A stretch of DNA of 64,000 bases, taken from Rhodothermus bifroesti (GTDB lineage: Bacteria > Bacteroidota > Rhodothermia > Rhodothermales > Rhodothermaceae). Each line of letters begins with the position of its first letter. Position 1 is the stretch's first letter. The DNA lies in NCBI RefSeq assembly GCF_017908595.1, contig NZ_JAGKTL010000001.1, positions 727,001 through 791,000 of the forward strand, written 5' to 3'. The translations under genes were made by a program, and so were the position numbers. The notes below the pieces were generated by a model that ran no database searches, was not told the origin of the DNA, and saw only the letters and a list, made by a program, of their open reading frames with translations. Shown here piece by piece: positions 8,509-17,080 of the stretch.

Positions 8509-9126
8509 ATGCCTCGATTACTGCTGCAACTTGGATACCTCGGCGTGCTGCTTTGCTTTGTGGGTTCTGCTCAGGCTCAGCTTGGCGCCTCGGTGGGGCT
8601 CAACTTTAATCGCCTAAGTGATATTCATACCGGCGATACGCGGGCCACGTTCGAAAACAGCCAGGGTTGGCATATTGCGCTTTGGCTCGATATTCCCTTA
8701 GGGCCTGTAGCTGTTCGTCCCGGACTTCGCTATATGGATGCAGGTGCGCTCTATCAAGGCGCTTCGGATGAGGTGCCGGGTATTTGGGACAACTTCAACG
8801 TGTCGCTGCTGGAAATTCCAGTTGACCTTCGCTATCGCCTAACCTTTCCTTTGCTTACGCCTTATGTGATGGCTGGTCCTGTGCTGCGCTTTCCTACAGG
8901 AGCAGACCCAGAAATTAAGGATAATTTAGAGCGGCTCAGTTTGGCTGGTAGTCTGGGGGTAGGCGTTGAGGTTAATCTGTTAGGTTTACGTCTGTATCCG
9001 GAATTGCAATACACGTTTGGCGTTTCGCGCTTTACAAAAGGTTTTGCTGTAGGTGATGTGACCATCGAGCCCGATGCGCGTCAGCACTTGAATGTGGTCA
9101 TGCTGCGGTTAGGGATTGGGCTATAA
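8509..9126 (+). CDS. outer-membrane beta-barrel protein (PorT-like)
   Basis: This exported protein of about 205 aa starts at the ATG at 8509, preceded by a good ribosome site (AAAGGAG at 8498-8504). A signal peptide (GYLGVLLCFVGSAQA) ends near residue 23. The rest shows alternating aromatic/polar strands (GASVGLNFNRL, VRPGLRYMDAG, VDLRYRLTFPLLTPYVMAG, LYPELQYTFGVSRF) ending in VVMLRLGIGL, which suits an eight-stranded barrel of the PorT/OMP_b-brl_2 type. Function is unknown. It overlaps the convergent nuclease-like gene by 6 bp at the 3' end. Confidence 0.75.
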   Translation: MPRLLLQLGYLGVLLCFVGSAQAQLGASVGLNFNRLSDIHTGDTRATFENSQGWHIALWLDIPLGPVAVRPGLRYMDAGALYQGASDEVPGIWDNFNVSLLEIPVDLRYRLTFPLLTPYVMAGPVLRFPTGADPEIKDNLERLSLAGSLGVGVEVNLLGLRLYPELQYTFGVSRFTKGFAVGDVTIEPDARQHLNVVMLRLGIGL

Positions 9127-10164
9127 TCCACGGGGGGCTAGGGTCACGATCACAGGAAAGTGGTCGGAGACAGTGCGGGGGTCATGGGCCTGCACGTAGT
9201 GTACCTCTTGCAGTCGTGCTTTAAGCTGAGGAGAAAGCAGAATGTGGTCGATGGCCGAAAGCTCTGGCCATGCTACTTGTCCATCTTCGTCGCGGTCGTC
9301 GAATGCCGTATAGCGGTCAGTTTGGGGTACGGCAGCAAGCACATTGTACAGGTCGTCGGTGGGTCCTGGACCAGCGGCTTTGATGATCGCCAGAACACGG
9401 CTAATTGGCCGATTGCCGTTTAAATCGGGCACGGTTTCGTCAAAGTCATTCAAGTCGCCTAGTACAGCTACGGCACGTCCTGCTTCTAGTTCACGGACTA
9501 CCAGGCGGCGGATCACTTCAGCCTGAGCTTCTCGCCTGGGCCGGCGGCTGGGGTCGTTAGGTCCTGCCAAAAAATGCACGCCGATAAGTGTCACGGGCAG
9601 GTCGCCAAGATACATGCGGACCCAGATGTTTTTGCTCACGCCATAGGTTTCGCTACTGCCTTCAACCGGTACGCGTTCTTCGGTACGGCCAATTTTTTCC
9701 ACTGGCAGGCGTGACAGCACGGCTACATCCTGCCCGGTAAACGTGTCGTTTCCTTGTACAAAATAGACCTCGTAGCCCAAATCAGCCAGGTCTTCCTTGA
9801 CCATGCGGCGCAGCACTGCCTCGTGTTCCACTTCCTGGAGTACGACAACGTCTGCCTGCAGCATGCGTAGTACCTGGGCAATGCGCGCGCGGTGCTGGCG
9901 TGCAGCTTCTGGATTGCCTTTATGGGGAAAGGTTGCCTGCCCTTCGTCGCCGTAGCCGTCAAAGAGGAAGAACGTGTTGAAGGTAGCAATGCGGATGCCT
10001 TCAGCCCGGAACTGCGGGGGCGACTCCGGTACAAAAAATCCGGTAGTTGGGTATTCCAGGCGGTCCGGCTCTGGTCCGGTTTGCCGGCATGCTGGAAGCA
10101 AAAACAGGCAAAGGAGCAGGCTCTTAAGCAGACGCGTTCGCATAGGCCTGGATAAGCTCCTCAT
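9121..10164 (-). CDS. endonuclease/exonuclease/phosphatase-family lipoprotein
   Basis: The N-terminus has basic residues, a hydrophobic stretch and the lipobox LLPAC, so this is a lipoprotein of about 347 aa. The body is a complete EEP domain: IRIATFNTFFLF, VVLQEVEHEAVL, DVAVLSRLPV, GVHFLAG, AVLGDLNDFDET, SAIDHILLSPQL and VSDHFPVIV. The family cleaves nucleic-acid or small-molecule phosphodiester bonds using Mg2+; an extracytoplasmic location suggests scavenging of external DNA/RNA or lipid headgroups. Between the GDLND and DH motifs lies DRDEDGQVAWPE, a canonical 12-residue EF-hand loop. The start at 10164 overlaps the upstream SleB-like stop as ATGA; a second Met seven codons later is possible. 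Confidence 0.85.
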   Translation of the reverse strand: MRSLSRPMRTRLLKSLLLCLFLLPACRQTGPEPDRLEYPTTGFFVPESPPQFRAEGIRIATFNTFFLFDGYGDEGQATFPHKGNPEAARQHRARIAQVLRMLQADVVVLQEVEHEAVLRRMVKEDLADLGYEVYFVQGNDTFTGQDVAVLSRLPVEKIGRTEERVPVEGSSETYGVSKNIWVRMYLGDLPVTLIGVHFLAGPNDPSRRPRREAQAEVIRRLVVRELEAGRAVAVLGDLNDFDETVPDLNGNRPISRVLAIIKAAGPGPTDDLYNVLAAVPQTDRYTAFDDRDEDGQVAWPELSAIDHILLSPQLKARLQEVHYVQAHDPRTVSDHFPVIVTLAPRGL

Positions 10165-10820
10165 GAGATGTCTTCGTAAAAGCGAAAGCGCCGCTCGTCA
10201 ATTCGGTAGCGTGCTGGACGCACAGGATGAACGCCCTCAGCCCAGATGGGAAATAGCTGATCGGTCATGGACTGTTCACTATAAAAATGGCGTGTGCGGA
10301 TCGAAAACGGCCGGTATTGGGGATCCGCAAACCGCACGTAATAGGCGATGCTGAGTGCCTGCTGCCAACCTGGAGCCTTGCTGTGTGGCGTAAGACGCAT
10401 GTAGTAAAACCGGCGAGGATTGTAGGGTAGAAATGCGCTGAACTGGTAAGGATCCAGAATAACTTCTCGGTAGGTGGCCTTCCCCCGATAGCGAGTTTCT
10501 ACACGATTGCGCACCACCCAAGCGATCAGCTCCATCTCCTCAGGGCGCTTGGTCTCTGAATAAATAGCCCGAGCCAGCCAGAGCGTTTCGGTATCGATAG
10601 CCTCCGGAGGTAGCGGTGGAAGACGATGCACCCCTAGACGGATGAGGTGGGCACGGACCTGATCCAGCGAATCTAAAGTGGGAGATGGCGCAAAAGAGGC
10701 TTCAAAGGCTATAGGTTCATCAGAGACGCCTAACCATCGATCGGCTTTAAATGCCAAGATCCCGGTGAACATGAGCAGCGTCAGCAGCAAAACTGCCGTT
10801 CGTCTGCGTTGCATAGGCAT
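10161..10820 (-). CDS. SleB-like cell-wall hydrolase domain protein, membrane-anchored
   Basis: The protein of about 219 aa has a single N-terminal membrane anchor or uncleaved signal (RTAVLLLTLLMFTGILAF) and a domain with LARAIYSETKRPEEMELIAWVVRNRVETRY followed by DPYQFSAF. This is the SleB/Hydrolase_2 pattern: a catalytic Glu in an A-R-x-I-Y-x-E helix, VxNRV, and QFS. Such enzymes cut peptidoglycan glycan strands. The start is uncertain: ATG at 10820 or 10814, or a GTG at 10898 that would place 26 unlikely residues before the anchor. Downstream it is coupled by ATGA to the EEP lipoprotein. Confidence 0.72.
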   Translation of the reverse strand: MPMQRRRTAVLLLTLLMFTGILAFKADRWLGVSDEPIAFEASFAPSPTLDSLDQVRAHLIRLGVHRLPPLPPEAIDTETLWLARAIYSETKRPEEMELIAWVVRNRVETRYRGKATYREVILDPYQFSAFLPYNPRRFYYMRLTPHSKAPGWQQALSIAYYVRFADPQYRPFSIRTRHFYSEQSMTDQLFPIWAEGVHPVRPARYRIDERRFRFYEDIS

Positions 10821-11100
10821 GCCGGGTTGGTTTATAAAACACACCGGGTCGTGGGCAGCCAGATCGTTTATGATAAAGACCGCCTGCGACCCGGTCACTC
10901 GACGGGCAGTTCAACAGCCTGTTTTTAATGCAGTTTCGCTTTTTATGAACAAGTTATGCACATCTGGTGAAGCTTAGGCGAACAAGTCATATGCTTTTCC
11001 CCAAAAGCCATAGCGGCTGCCATTTCGGATGGCTTGTTTTCTGATCAAAAGCACCGTAAGCTATAAGCAGTAACGTGTAGGTTTTCTGCAAGCAGAGTCT

Positions 11101-12609
11101 ATGATCAAAAGTGGATTGCTTTTATGTGCTTTGGGGTTAACCACCTCAGGGCTTGCGATTGCCCAAATTGGGCCTTTGGGAATATTTGTGGGGCATGGCG
11201 ATGTGGGCGAGGTGCAGCAGGCCGGATCGGTCCACTATGACCCAGAAGCTCAGGTGTATTTCTTGGAAGGTAGTGGGGCGAACGTTTGGGGGCGTCAGGA
11301 TGCGTTTCACTTTGTTTGGCGTCGTTTGCAAGGAGCGTTTGCATTGCATGCGCGGGGGCAGTTTTTAGGTCCAGGTGTAGATCCGCATCGCAAGATGGGA
11401 TGGATGGTGCGGGCCAGTCTGGAGCCGGATGCGCCTTATGTCGACGTTGTGGTTCATGGTGACGGGTTAGCCGCACTGCAGTTTCGCCGTGTAGCGGGTG
11501 GTCCCACCGAGGAAATGCGGTTTGCGCTTTCGGGGCCGGACGTGTTGCAGCTTGAGCGTCGCGGAGACACCTACATTGCTGCGGTAGCCCGTTTTGGTGA
11601 GCCGTTGATCTCGCAAACGCTTACCGGCCTTGCGTTGGGCGATACGGTCTACGTGGGGTTGTTTATTTGTGCGCATAACGATACGGTGCTTGAGCGAGCC
11701 GTATTTGACAACGTGCGCATTGTTGTGCCTGCTCCGGAAGGGTGGGTCCCCTACAGAGACTATCTGGGTAGTTTGCTTGAAGTGCTTGATGTCCAAACTG
11801 GCCGGCGCAAAATTCTGCACGTCAGTTCAGGCTCTCTACAAGCCCCTAATTGGACGCCTGACGGCCAGGCGTTGATTTACAACCAAGACGGGTTGCTTTA
11901 TCGCTTTGAGCTGGCCACGCAAGCCGCTACGGTCATTCCCACGGGATTTGCGAATCAGAACAACAATGATCATGTGCTTTCGTTTGACGGACGCTGGCTA
12001 GGCCTCAGCCATCATGCTGCAGAGCATGGCGGCCAGTCGATCATTTATGTGGTGCCTACTGAAGGCGGAGTGCCCCGGCAGGTTACGCCTACCGGCCCTT
12101 CATACTTGCACGGCTGGTCGCCCGATGGCCGCTATCTGGTTTACACTGCTCTGCGCCAAGGTGATTACGACATCTACCGCATTCCTGTAGAAGGGGGTCC
12201 AGAAGAGCGGTTGACCGATGCACCAGGGCTTGATGATGGACCGGAGTATTCGCCTGACGGGCAATACATTTACTTTAACTCAGTGCGGAGCGGTACCATG
12301 CAGATCTGGCGCATGCGGCCTGATGGAAGTGGGTTGGAGCAACTCACCGAGGATGCTTTTAACAACTGGTTTCCGCATCTTTCACCCGACGGTCGCTGGG
12401 TGCTGTTTTTGTCCTATTTACCTGATGTAGATCCCAGCGATCATCCTTTTTACCGTCCGGTTTACTTGCGCATGATGCCTGCCGAAGGGGGCAAGCCGCG
12501 TGTGGTAGCCTATCTCTATGGAGGTCAGGGTACCCTTAATGTAAACAGCTGGGCGCCCGACAGCCGCCATGCGGCTTTTGTGAGCAACACAGACGTATAC
12601 AAACCTTAA
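11101..12609 (+). CDS. secreted TolB-like propeller with N-terminal DUF1349-like domain
   Basis: This 502-aa exported protein has a cleavable signal (LLLCALGLTTSGLAIAQ). Residues of about 25-210 resemble a concanavalin-like DUF1349 domain (MGWMVRASLEPDAPYVDVVV, then LQFRRVAGG). From about 225 onward it carries six or so PD40/TolB-type propeller blades: APNWTPDGQALIYN, LSFDGRWLGLSH, HGWSPDGRYLVYTA, PEYSPDGQYIYFNS, PHLSPDGRWVLFLS and NSWAPDSRHAAFVS. There is no peptidase or transmembrane domain, so this is probably a periplasmic or surface binding protein. A TAGGTTTT element at 11078-11085 could be a weak -7 promoter box. The next gene, pdxB, follows 23 bp later. Confidence 0.82.
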   Translation: MIKSGLLLCALGLTTSGLAIAQIGPLGIFVGHGDVGEVQQAGSVHYDPEAQVYFLEGSGANVWGRQDAFHFVWRRLQGAFALHARGQFLGPGVDPHRKMGWMVRASLEPDAPYVDVVVHGDGLAALQFRRVAGGPTEEMRFALSGPDVLQLERRGDTYIAAVARFGEPLISQTLTGLALGDTVYVGLFICAHNDTVLERAVFDNVRIVVPAPEGWVPYRDYLGSLLEVLDVQTGRRKILHVSSGSLQAPNWTPDGQALIYNQDGLLYRFELATQAATVIPTGFANQNNNDHVLSFDGRWLGLSHHAAEHGGQSIIYVVPTEGGVPRQVTPTGPSYLHGWSPDGRYLVYTALRQGDYDIYRIPVEGGPEERLTDAPGLDDGPEYSPDGQYIYFNSVRSGTMQIWRMRPDGSGLEQLTEDAFNNWFPHLSPDGRWVLFLSYLPDVDPSDHPFYRPVYLRMMPAEGGKPRVVAYLYGGQGTLNVNSWAPDSRHAAFVSNTDVYKP

Positions 12610-12632
12610 GTCGGACCAACAGGACAACGCTT

Positions 12633-13832
12633 ATGCACTTGCTTCCGGGCATTCCCCGTCCGCTGCGCATTTTGGCCGATGAAAATATTCCATTTGTGGC
12701 TGAAGTCTTTAAGGGCTTTGGGGTTGTGCGGCCACTGCCAGCCAGTCAGATTACGCCGGAAGCTGTGCGGAACTGCGATGTGCTGCTTGTGCGCAGTGTA
12801 ACACGGGTGGATGCTGCGCTGCTGGACGGCAGCCGCGTGCAGTTTGTCGGGTCTGCTACGGGAGGTATTGACCATGTCGATCTCGAGTATTTACGTCAGC
12901 GAGGTATTGCTTTTGCCTATGCCCCAGGGTCTAATGCTGACTCGGTCGTAGAATACGTGCTGGCGGCACTTTTTGAGTTGGCGGTGCGCCGGGGGATTTC
13001 GCTGCGTGGACGGGTGGCAGGCATTGTCGGTTGTGGGCATATTGGCGGTCGGCTAGCTCGTCGGTTGCCGGCATTTGGGCTCGAAGTGCTTTGCTGCGAT
13101 CCTCCGCTGGCAGAGCAACGCGGGTTTGCGGATTTTGTCTCGCTGGAACGGTTGTTGCAAGAAGCCGACGTGATCACGCTGCATGTGCCCTTAACGCAAA
13201 CAGGGCCCTATCCGACCTATCACCTGATCGACGCCGCTGCTTTGGCGCATATGCGTGCTGCGGCTTGGTTGCTTAACACCGCACGTGGAGCGGTGGTGGA
13301 TAGCCAGGCCCTGCTAACAGCCCGTCGTCAAGGCCGGCCAGCTGCTGTGGTTTTAGATGTCTGGGAAAACGAGCCTGCGCCTGATCCAGAGCTGATCGCC
13401 TATGTTGATCTGGCTACCCCACACATTGCCGGTCACTCTTTTGAAGGGAAGCTCCAAGGTACCCTTATGCTGGCGGAGGCCTTGGCGCATCAGCTTGAGC
13501 TTCAGCTTGAGTTAAACAGCTGGGCTTTTCTACAAGAAGATGCCCAAACGTGCTGGGAGCTTATTCCGCCTGATCCAGGCCTTTCAGAAACCGAATGGTT
13601 AGCTAACCTGGTGCGGCAAATGTATGATATTGCTGCCGACGATGCCCGCTTTCGCACCCTAATGCATCAGGCTTCTACTACGCAGCGGGCTGAACGTTTT
13701 CTCCTGCTACGGCGCAATTATCCACGCCGTCGCAGTTTTTCCCGATACCGTATCGAGCGCGCCCGCGTTCCTGAAGCACTCCGTGAGGCAGTGGCCCAGG
13801 GTTTGGGCGTTCAGCTCATCGACGCTCAGTAG
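12633..13832 (+). CDS. pdxB: 4-phosphoerythronate dehydrogenase PdxB
   Basis: PdxB oxidises 4-phosphoerythronate in the DXP-dependent route to pyridoxal phosphate. LRILADENIPFVAEVFKGFG at the N-terminus is specific to PdxB among D-2-hydroxyacid dehydrogenases. The Rossmann motif GCGHIG lies at 133-138. The catalytic Arg (NTARGAVVD, about 218), Glu (WENEP, about 247) and His (TPHIAGHS, about 264) are all present, and a C-terminal extension typical of PdxB brings it to 399 aa. pdxJ, which acts later in the same pathway, lies 900 bp away on the other strand. The stop overlaps the convergent era stop by 7 bp. Confidence 0.94.
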   Translation: MHLLPGIPRPLRILADENIPFVAEVFKGFGVVRPLPASQITPEAVRNCDVLLVRSVTRVDAALLDGSRVQFVGSATGGIDHVDLEYLRQRGIAFAYAPGSNADSVVEYVLAALFELAVRRGISLRGRVAGIVGCGHIGGRLARRLPAFGLEVLCCDPPLAEQRGFADFVSLERLLQEADVITLHVPLTQTGPYPTYHLIDAAALAHMRAAAWLLNTARGAVVDSQALLTARRQGRPAAVVLDVWENEPAPDPELIAYVDLATPHIAGHSFEGKLQGTLMLAEALAHQLELQLELNSWAFLQEDAQTCWELIPPDPGLSETEWLANLVRQMYDIAADDARFRTLMHQASTTQRAERFLLLRRNYPRRRSFSRYRIERARVPEALREAVAQGLGVQLIDAQ

Positions 13833-14743
13833 CCATAAGCACGCAGCAGCGCATCTCGATTGCGCCAGTCTTCTCGTACTTTGACGTGCAGCTGTAAATA
13901 GACCGGGCGGCCCAGAAAAGCTTCAATGTCCTGACGTGCTGCCATGCCTAGACGTTTGAGCGCTTGTCCCCCTTTGCCAATGAGGATAGCCTTTTGCGTG
14001 GGGCGCTCCACGATGATTTCGGCGTCGATGAAGTCTTTCCCTTCTGGCCGCTCTTTGTAGTCCACAATGTTTACCTGGGTTGCATAGGGAATTTCCTCGC
14101 GGAATTGCTCGAAAATTTTTTCTCGGATGATTTCGGCTACAAAGAACCGTTCTGGATGTTCGCTGAGCTGATCTTTCGGATAAAAAGGAGGGCCGGCTGG
14201 CAAGTGCTGAATGATTTCCTGCAGCAGCACGTCTAGGTTATACCCTGTCAAAGCCGAGATGGGCACCACTGCTGCAAAGGGATGCAGCTGGGTGTACGTT
14301 TGCACCAGCGGTAGCGCTTGCTCTGTGCGGACGAGGTCCATTTTGTTGAGGGCTAAAATGGCTGGTCGCTCGCCTAAATAGCCGAGGCTAAACGTATCTG
14401 GCGCTTCCTGCGTAGCATCGGCCATAAAAACCACCAGATCGGCGTCGGCTATGGCTTGGCTTACCGTACGCATCATGTGCTCATGCAGCTTATAGCGCGT
14501 TTTTTTGAGCACACCGGGCGTGTCGAGGAAGACGATCTGATACGTGTCGCCTGAGAGGATGCCCAGTACGCGATGACGGGTTGTTTGCGGCTTAGGGGTG
14601 ACGATAGAGAGCTTATGGCCTAAGAGCGCGTTCATGAGCGTGCTTTTGCCCACGTTGGGCTTGCCCACAATGGCCACATAGCCGCTCCGGTGCTCGGGAG
14701 GCAGTTGGGAGGGATCGATGAGTAAAGGAGAGGGACTGGTCAT
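13826..14743 (-). CDS. era: GTPase Era
   Basis: Era is an essential GTPase that binds the 3' end of 16S rRNA during 30S maturation. At 305 aa it has G1 GKPNVGKST (27-35), the Era-specific switch PQTTRHRVLGI, G3 DTPG (74-77), G4 NKMD (133-136), and the C-terminal KH domain with ILIGKGGQALKRLG near 258-272. The ATG at 14743 gives a normal N-terminal extension before SGYVAIVGKPN. It lies 11 bp downstream of pdxJ on the same strand, so the two are likely co-transcribed. Confidence 0.95.
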   Translation of the reverse strand: MTSPSPLLIDPSQLPPEHRSGYVAIVGKPNVGKSTLMNALLGHKLSIVTPKPQTTRHRVLGILSGDTYQIVFLDTPGVLKKTRYKLHEHMMRTVSQAIADADLVVFMADATQEAPDTFSLGYLGERPAILALNKMDLVRTEQALPLVQTYTQLHPFAAVVPISALTGYNLDVLLQEIIQHLPAGPPFYPKDQLSEHPERFFVAEIIREKIFEQFREEIPYATQVNIVDYKERPEGKDFIDAEIIVERPTQKAILIGKGGQALKRLGMAARQDIEAFLGRPVYLQLHVKVREDWRNRDALLRAYGY

Positions 14744-14754
14744 TTACGTGTCGC

Positions 14755-15480
14755 TCAAAAGCCTTTTACCAGCCGACGCATTTCACGCACAGCAGTTTCC
14801 AGTCCAACAAGCACTGCACGGGCAATGATGGCAAAGCCGATTGATACTTCATGGACATGGGGTACGATTTCCCGGAAGAGCAAATAGTTATGGTAATTTA
14901 GGCCATGCCCTGCGTGAACCTGGAGCCCCAGCTCGTGTGCCAGCTGTGCTGCATGGGCGAGTCGCTCTGCTTCAGCACGCTGTGCTGCTTCAGTGGGCGC
15001 ATTGGCAAAGTCACCGGTGTGCAGTTCAACGGCATTAGCACCTAAAGCATGTGCTGCTTCAATTTGTTTCGGATCTGGATCGACAAAAAGGGCTACTTCC
15101 TCAATGCCTGCCTCAAAAAGTCGCGGGATTACCGTTTGCAGACGGGCGCGGTTGGCCACTACGTCTAGGCCTCCCTCGGTAGTAATCTCTTCACGCCGCT
15201 CTGGCACCAACGTGGCCAAATGCGGCCGCACCTGGCAGCAGATCGAGACAATTTCTTCGTTGGTGGACAGCTCAAAGTCCAACTTTCCCTGAACGACTTC
15301 TTTGAGGCGAAAAGCATCCCGATCGGTAATATGTCGCCGGTCTTCTCGTAGGTGGAAGACAACGCCATCTGCTCCGGCCAGCTCGCAGAGCACGGCGGCT
15401 TGGACGGGGTCAGGGACGGTCTCGCGCCGCGCATTCCGTAGGGTAGCTACGTGGTCGATATTCACCAATAGGCGCGTCAT
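14755..15480 (-). CDS. pdxJ: pyridoxine 5'-phosphate synthase PdxJ
   Basis: PdxJ condenses 1-deoxy-D-xylulose 5-phosphate with 3-amino-2-oxopropyl phosphate to form pyridoxine 5'-phosphate. The TIM-barrel protein has LLVNIDHVATLRNARR (the invariant start), GADGVVFHLREDRRHI, FELSTNEEIV, TLVPERREEITTEGGLDV, VSLFVDPDP-like ALFVDPDPKQIE, GANAVELHTGDFA and HAGHGLNYHNY with HEVSIGFAIIARAV. Length (241-243 aa) is normal. I prefer the ATG at 15478-15480 because it directly precedes TRLLVNIDH; an ATG two codons earlier is equally possible. Together with pdxB it points to the DXP-dependent vitamin B6 pathway. Confidence 0.95.
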   Translation of the reverse strand: MTRLLVNIDHVATLRNARRETVPDPVQAAVLCELAGADGVVFHLREDRRHITDRDAFRLKEVVQGKLDFELSTNEEIVSICCQVRPHLATLVPERREEITTEGGLDVVANRARLQTVIPRLFEAGIEEVALFVDPDPKQIEAAHALGANAVELHTGDFANAPTEAAQRAEAERLAHAAQLAHELGLQVHAGHGLNYHNYLLFREIVPHVHEVSIGFAIIARAVLVGLETAVREMRRLVKGF

Positions 15481-15672
15481 GCACATGCTTTGTTTGGAGA
15501 AACCAGCTTGCTTTAACCGAAGGGCTTATGTAGAGGTTGCGGCGTGACGAAAGGATGATGGAAAGCAAAAGACATGTTGCATTTCCACGAGGCGTCCTGT
15601 ATTTTCGCGCTCGGCGGGACAAGTTGCTCGCTGCGTTTTCACAGGTAAGTTTTCATCAGGAGCACGACACGC

Positions 15673-16131
15673 ATGGCTGACCGTCGTCACACCACACGCC
15701 TACTGTTGCAGCTGGTTTTGGGCTTGGTGATTGTGGTATTGGCGTATTATCTGTACGTATCGATTACAGAACCCTACCAAGCGGTACGGCGTGAGCAGGC
15801 GCTTACGCGCCTGACGCGTGATCGCATGATTGATGTGCGTACAGCGCTGATTCGGTACCAGTCGCTTTATGAGCGTTTCCCTTCGACCCTAGATTCTTTA
15901 GTGCTTTGGGTCCGAGCGGATTCGTTTATGATGGCTAAGGCCGATAGCCTTTTTGGGCCTGGCTTTATTGTGGATTCTATGATTTTTTCGCCACGTGGGG
16001 GAAAGTTTGAATACGTTGTGAACGATACGGGTCGGGTAGATATCTATTACCTGAAAGATCCGCATTCTGACGATCACATTGGCGCATTGGAGCCGGATGT
16101 AACGAAACTTAACGCCGCCAGCTGGGAATAA
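15673..16131 (+). CDS. single-pass membrane protein of unknown function
   Basis: I do not recognise this 152-aa protein. It has a basic N-terminus (MADRRHTTRLL) and one strong membrane helix (about residues 10-30). A helical stretch rich in Arg and Leu follows, with RTALIRYQSLYERFPSTLDSLV, and a C-terminal part with strand-like segments (FEYVVNDTGRVDIYYLKDP). The layout (short cytosolic N-terminus, TM helix, amphipathic helix, then 'YERFPSTLDSLV') is reminiscent of GspG-like pseudopilins, but no prepilin peptidase site is evident. The ribosome site AGGAG at 15658-15662 supports the ATG at 15673. The next gene, 33 bp downstream, is a DUF3822/PilM-like protein, so the pair may act together. Confidence 0.6.
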   Translation: MADRRHTTRLLLQLVLGLVIVVLAYYLYVSITEPYQAVRREQALTRLTRDRMIDVRTALIRYQSLYERFPSTLDSLVLWVRADSFMMAKADSLFGPGFIVDSMIFSPRGGKFEYVVNDTGRVDIYYLKDPHSDDHIGALEPDVTKLNAASWE

Positions 16132-16164
16132 GCGGTTGTGCGGTTGCAGGTCTAGAGGGGCACT

Positions 16165-17070
16165 ATGGAACGGCCTCGGGCGGGTATTGAACTGCAGGGT
16201 AGCGTGCTGCGCTATGCCGAACTAGAACGGCAGGAGGCTAGGTATCATTTGCTACGGCTAGGAAGTTGTGATTTTGACTTTGATGTCGTAGCCGAGTTGC
16301 AGTCTCAAGCACCGCGTTACCTGGATGTTGTGGCCGAGGCGTTGTGTGATGTGCTGAGCGGCACGCGCGCTTCGGAGATCGAAGTGGCGCTCCATCCTCT
16401 CCAGGTGCTGACGTTTGGCAGTCTTCAGCCCGAACCGATCGATCCAGGGGTTCTTCACCAGCGTCTAATAGCAGAAAGTGTTTGGCTCAGTGGGCAGGAA
16501 GCCACTGTTTTTCGCCTGTACTTTGAGTCCGGTTGGGTGCAAACGCTGCCCGAAGGGGAACGTCTGCGTTGGTATCAGGTGCTGGTGCTACCGGCGCATG
16601 TGGAACAAAACTTAGCGCAGGTGTTGCGTCGGGCTCCCTGCTCGGCTTTTCGCATCCGGTTGAGCACGGCTGGTGTAGCGAAAACGCTTAGCCGCATGCC
16701 TGGTCCAGAGCCTGGGCTTCCGCCAGAGGTGGGCTTGGCTATTGGGTGCTATGAAACGCACACCGAGTACACGCTTTGCCGCCGTGGCTCCTGGATGCTG
16801 AGCCATTACATGCAGGGCCCTGCTGCCAATGCGTCTTATTTTAGCCTAGCGCTTTTGCATAAGCTAGGGTTAGCAGCGGGAATGGTAGAGCAGCTGATGC
16901 TCTATGGGACGCACGTGACCGATACGTTGATGGAGGCGCTGCGTCCACTTTTTCCCGTTGAACCTGTGCGCTTAAACCCACTTGTGCTCACAACGCTGGA
17001 TCCACGCAGCCTGGCGAGCTCCTTTGAGGTTGAGGCCTACGTCCCCTGCATTGGCGTAGCCCTGAGCTAA
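16165..17070 (+). CDS. DUF3822-like protein (possible actin/PilM-like fold)
   Basis: This 301-aa soluble protein has no signal or membrane segment. Its place immediately before rsmD and coaD is the conserved Bacteroidota position of DUF3822 proteins, and its size fits. The start AGIELQGSVLRYAELE resembles the first strand of a PilM/actin-like domain. The middle GLAIGCYETHTEYTLCRRGSWMLSHYMQG resembles the repeated strand-turn-strand of the second subdomain, and LMLYGTHV is like the LxGGG region near the C-terminus of PilM, but without its glycines. Phosphate-binding motifs are weak, so ATP binding is doubtful. It is probably not an enzyme. The assignment rests on context plus fold-like pattern. 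Confidence 0.55.
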   Translation: MERPRAGIELQGSVLRYAELERQEARYHLLRLGSCDFDFDVVAELQSQAPRYLDVVAEALCDVLSGTRASEIEVALHPLQVLTFGSLQPEPIDPGVLHQRLIAESVWLSGQEATVFRLYFESGWVQTLPEGERLRWYQVLVLPAHVEQNLAQVLRRAPCSAFRIRLSTAGVAKTLSRMPGPEPGLPPEVGLAIGCYETHTEYTLCRRGSWMLSHYMQGPAANASYFSLALLHKLGLAAGMVEQLMLYGTHVTDTLMEALRPLFPVEPVRLNPLVLTTLDPRSLASSFEVEAYVPCIGVALS

Positions 17071-17080
17071 GGGTTGACCT

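Noticed and set aside
11005-11035. AAGCCAT/ATGGCTT hairpin as a terminator
   Set aside because: Seven-bp stem with a 17-base loop, and only a short T stretch one base after it; too weak to call.
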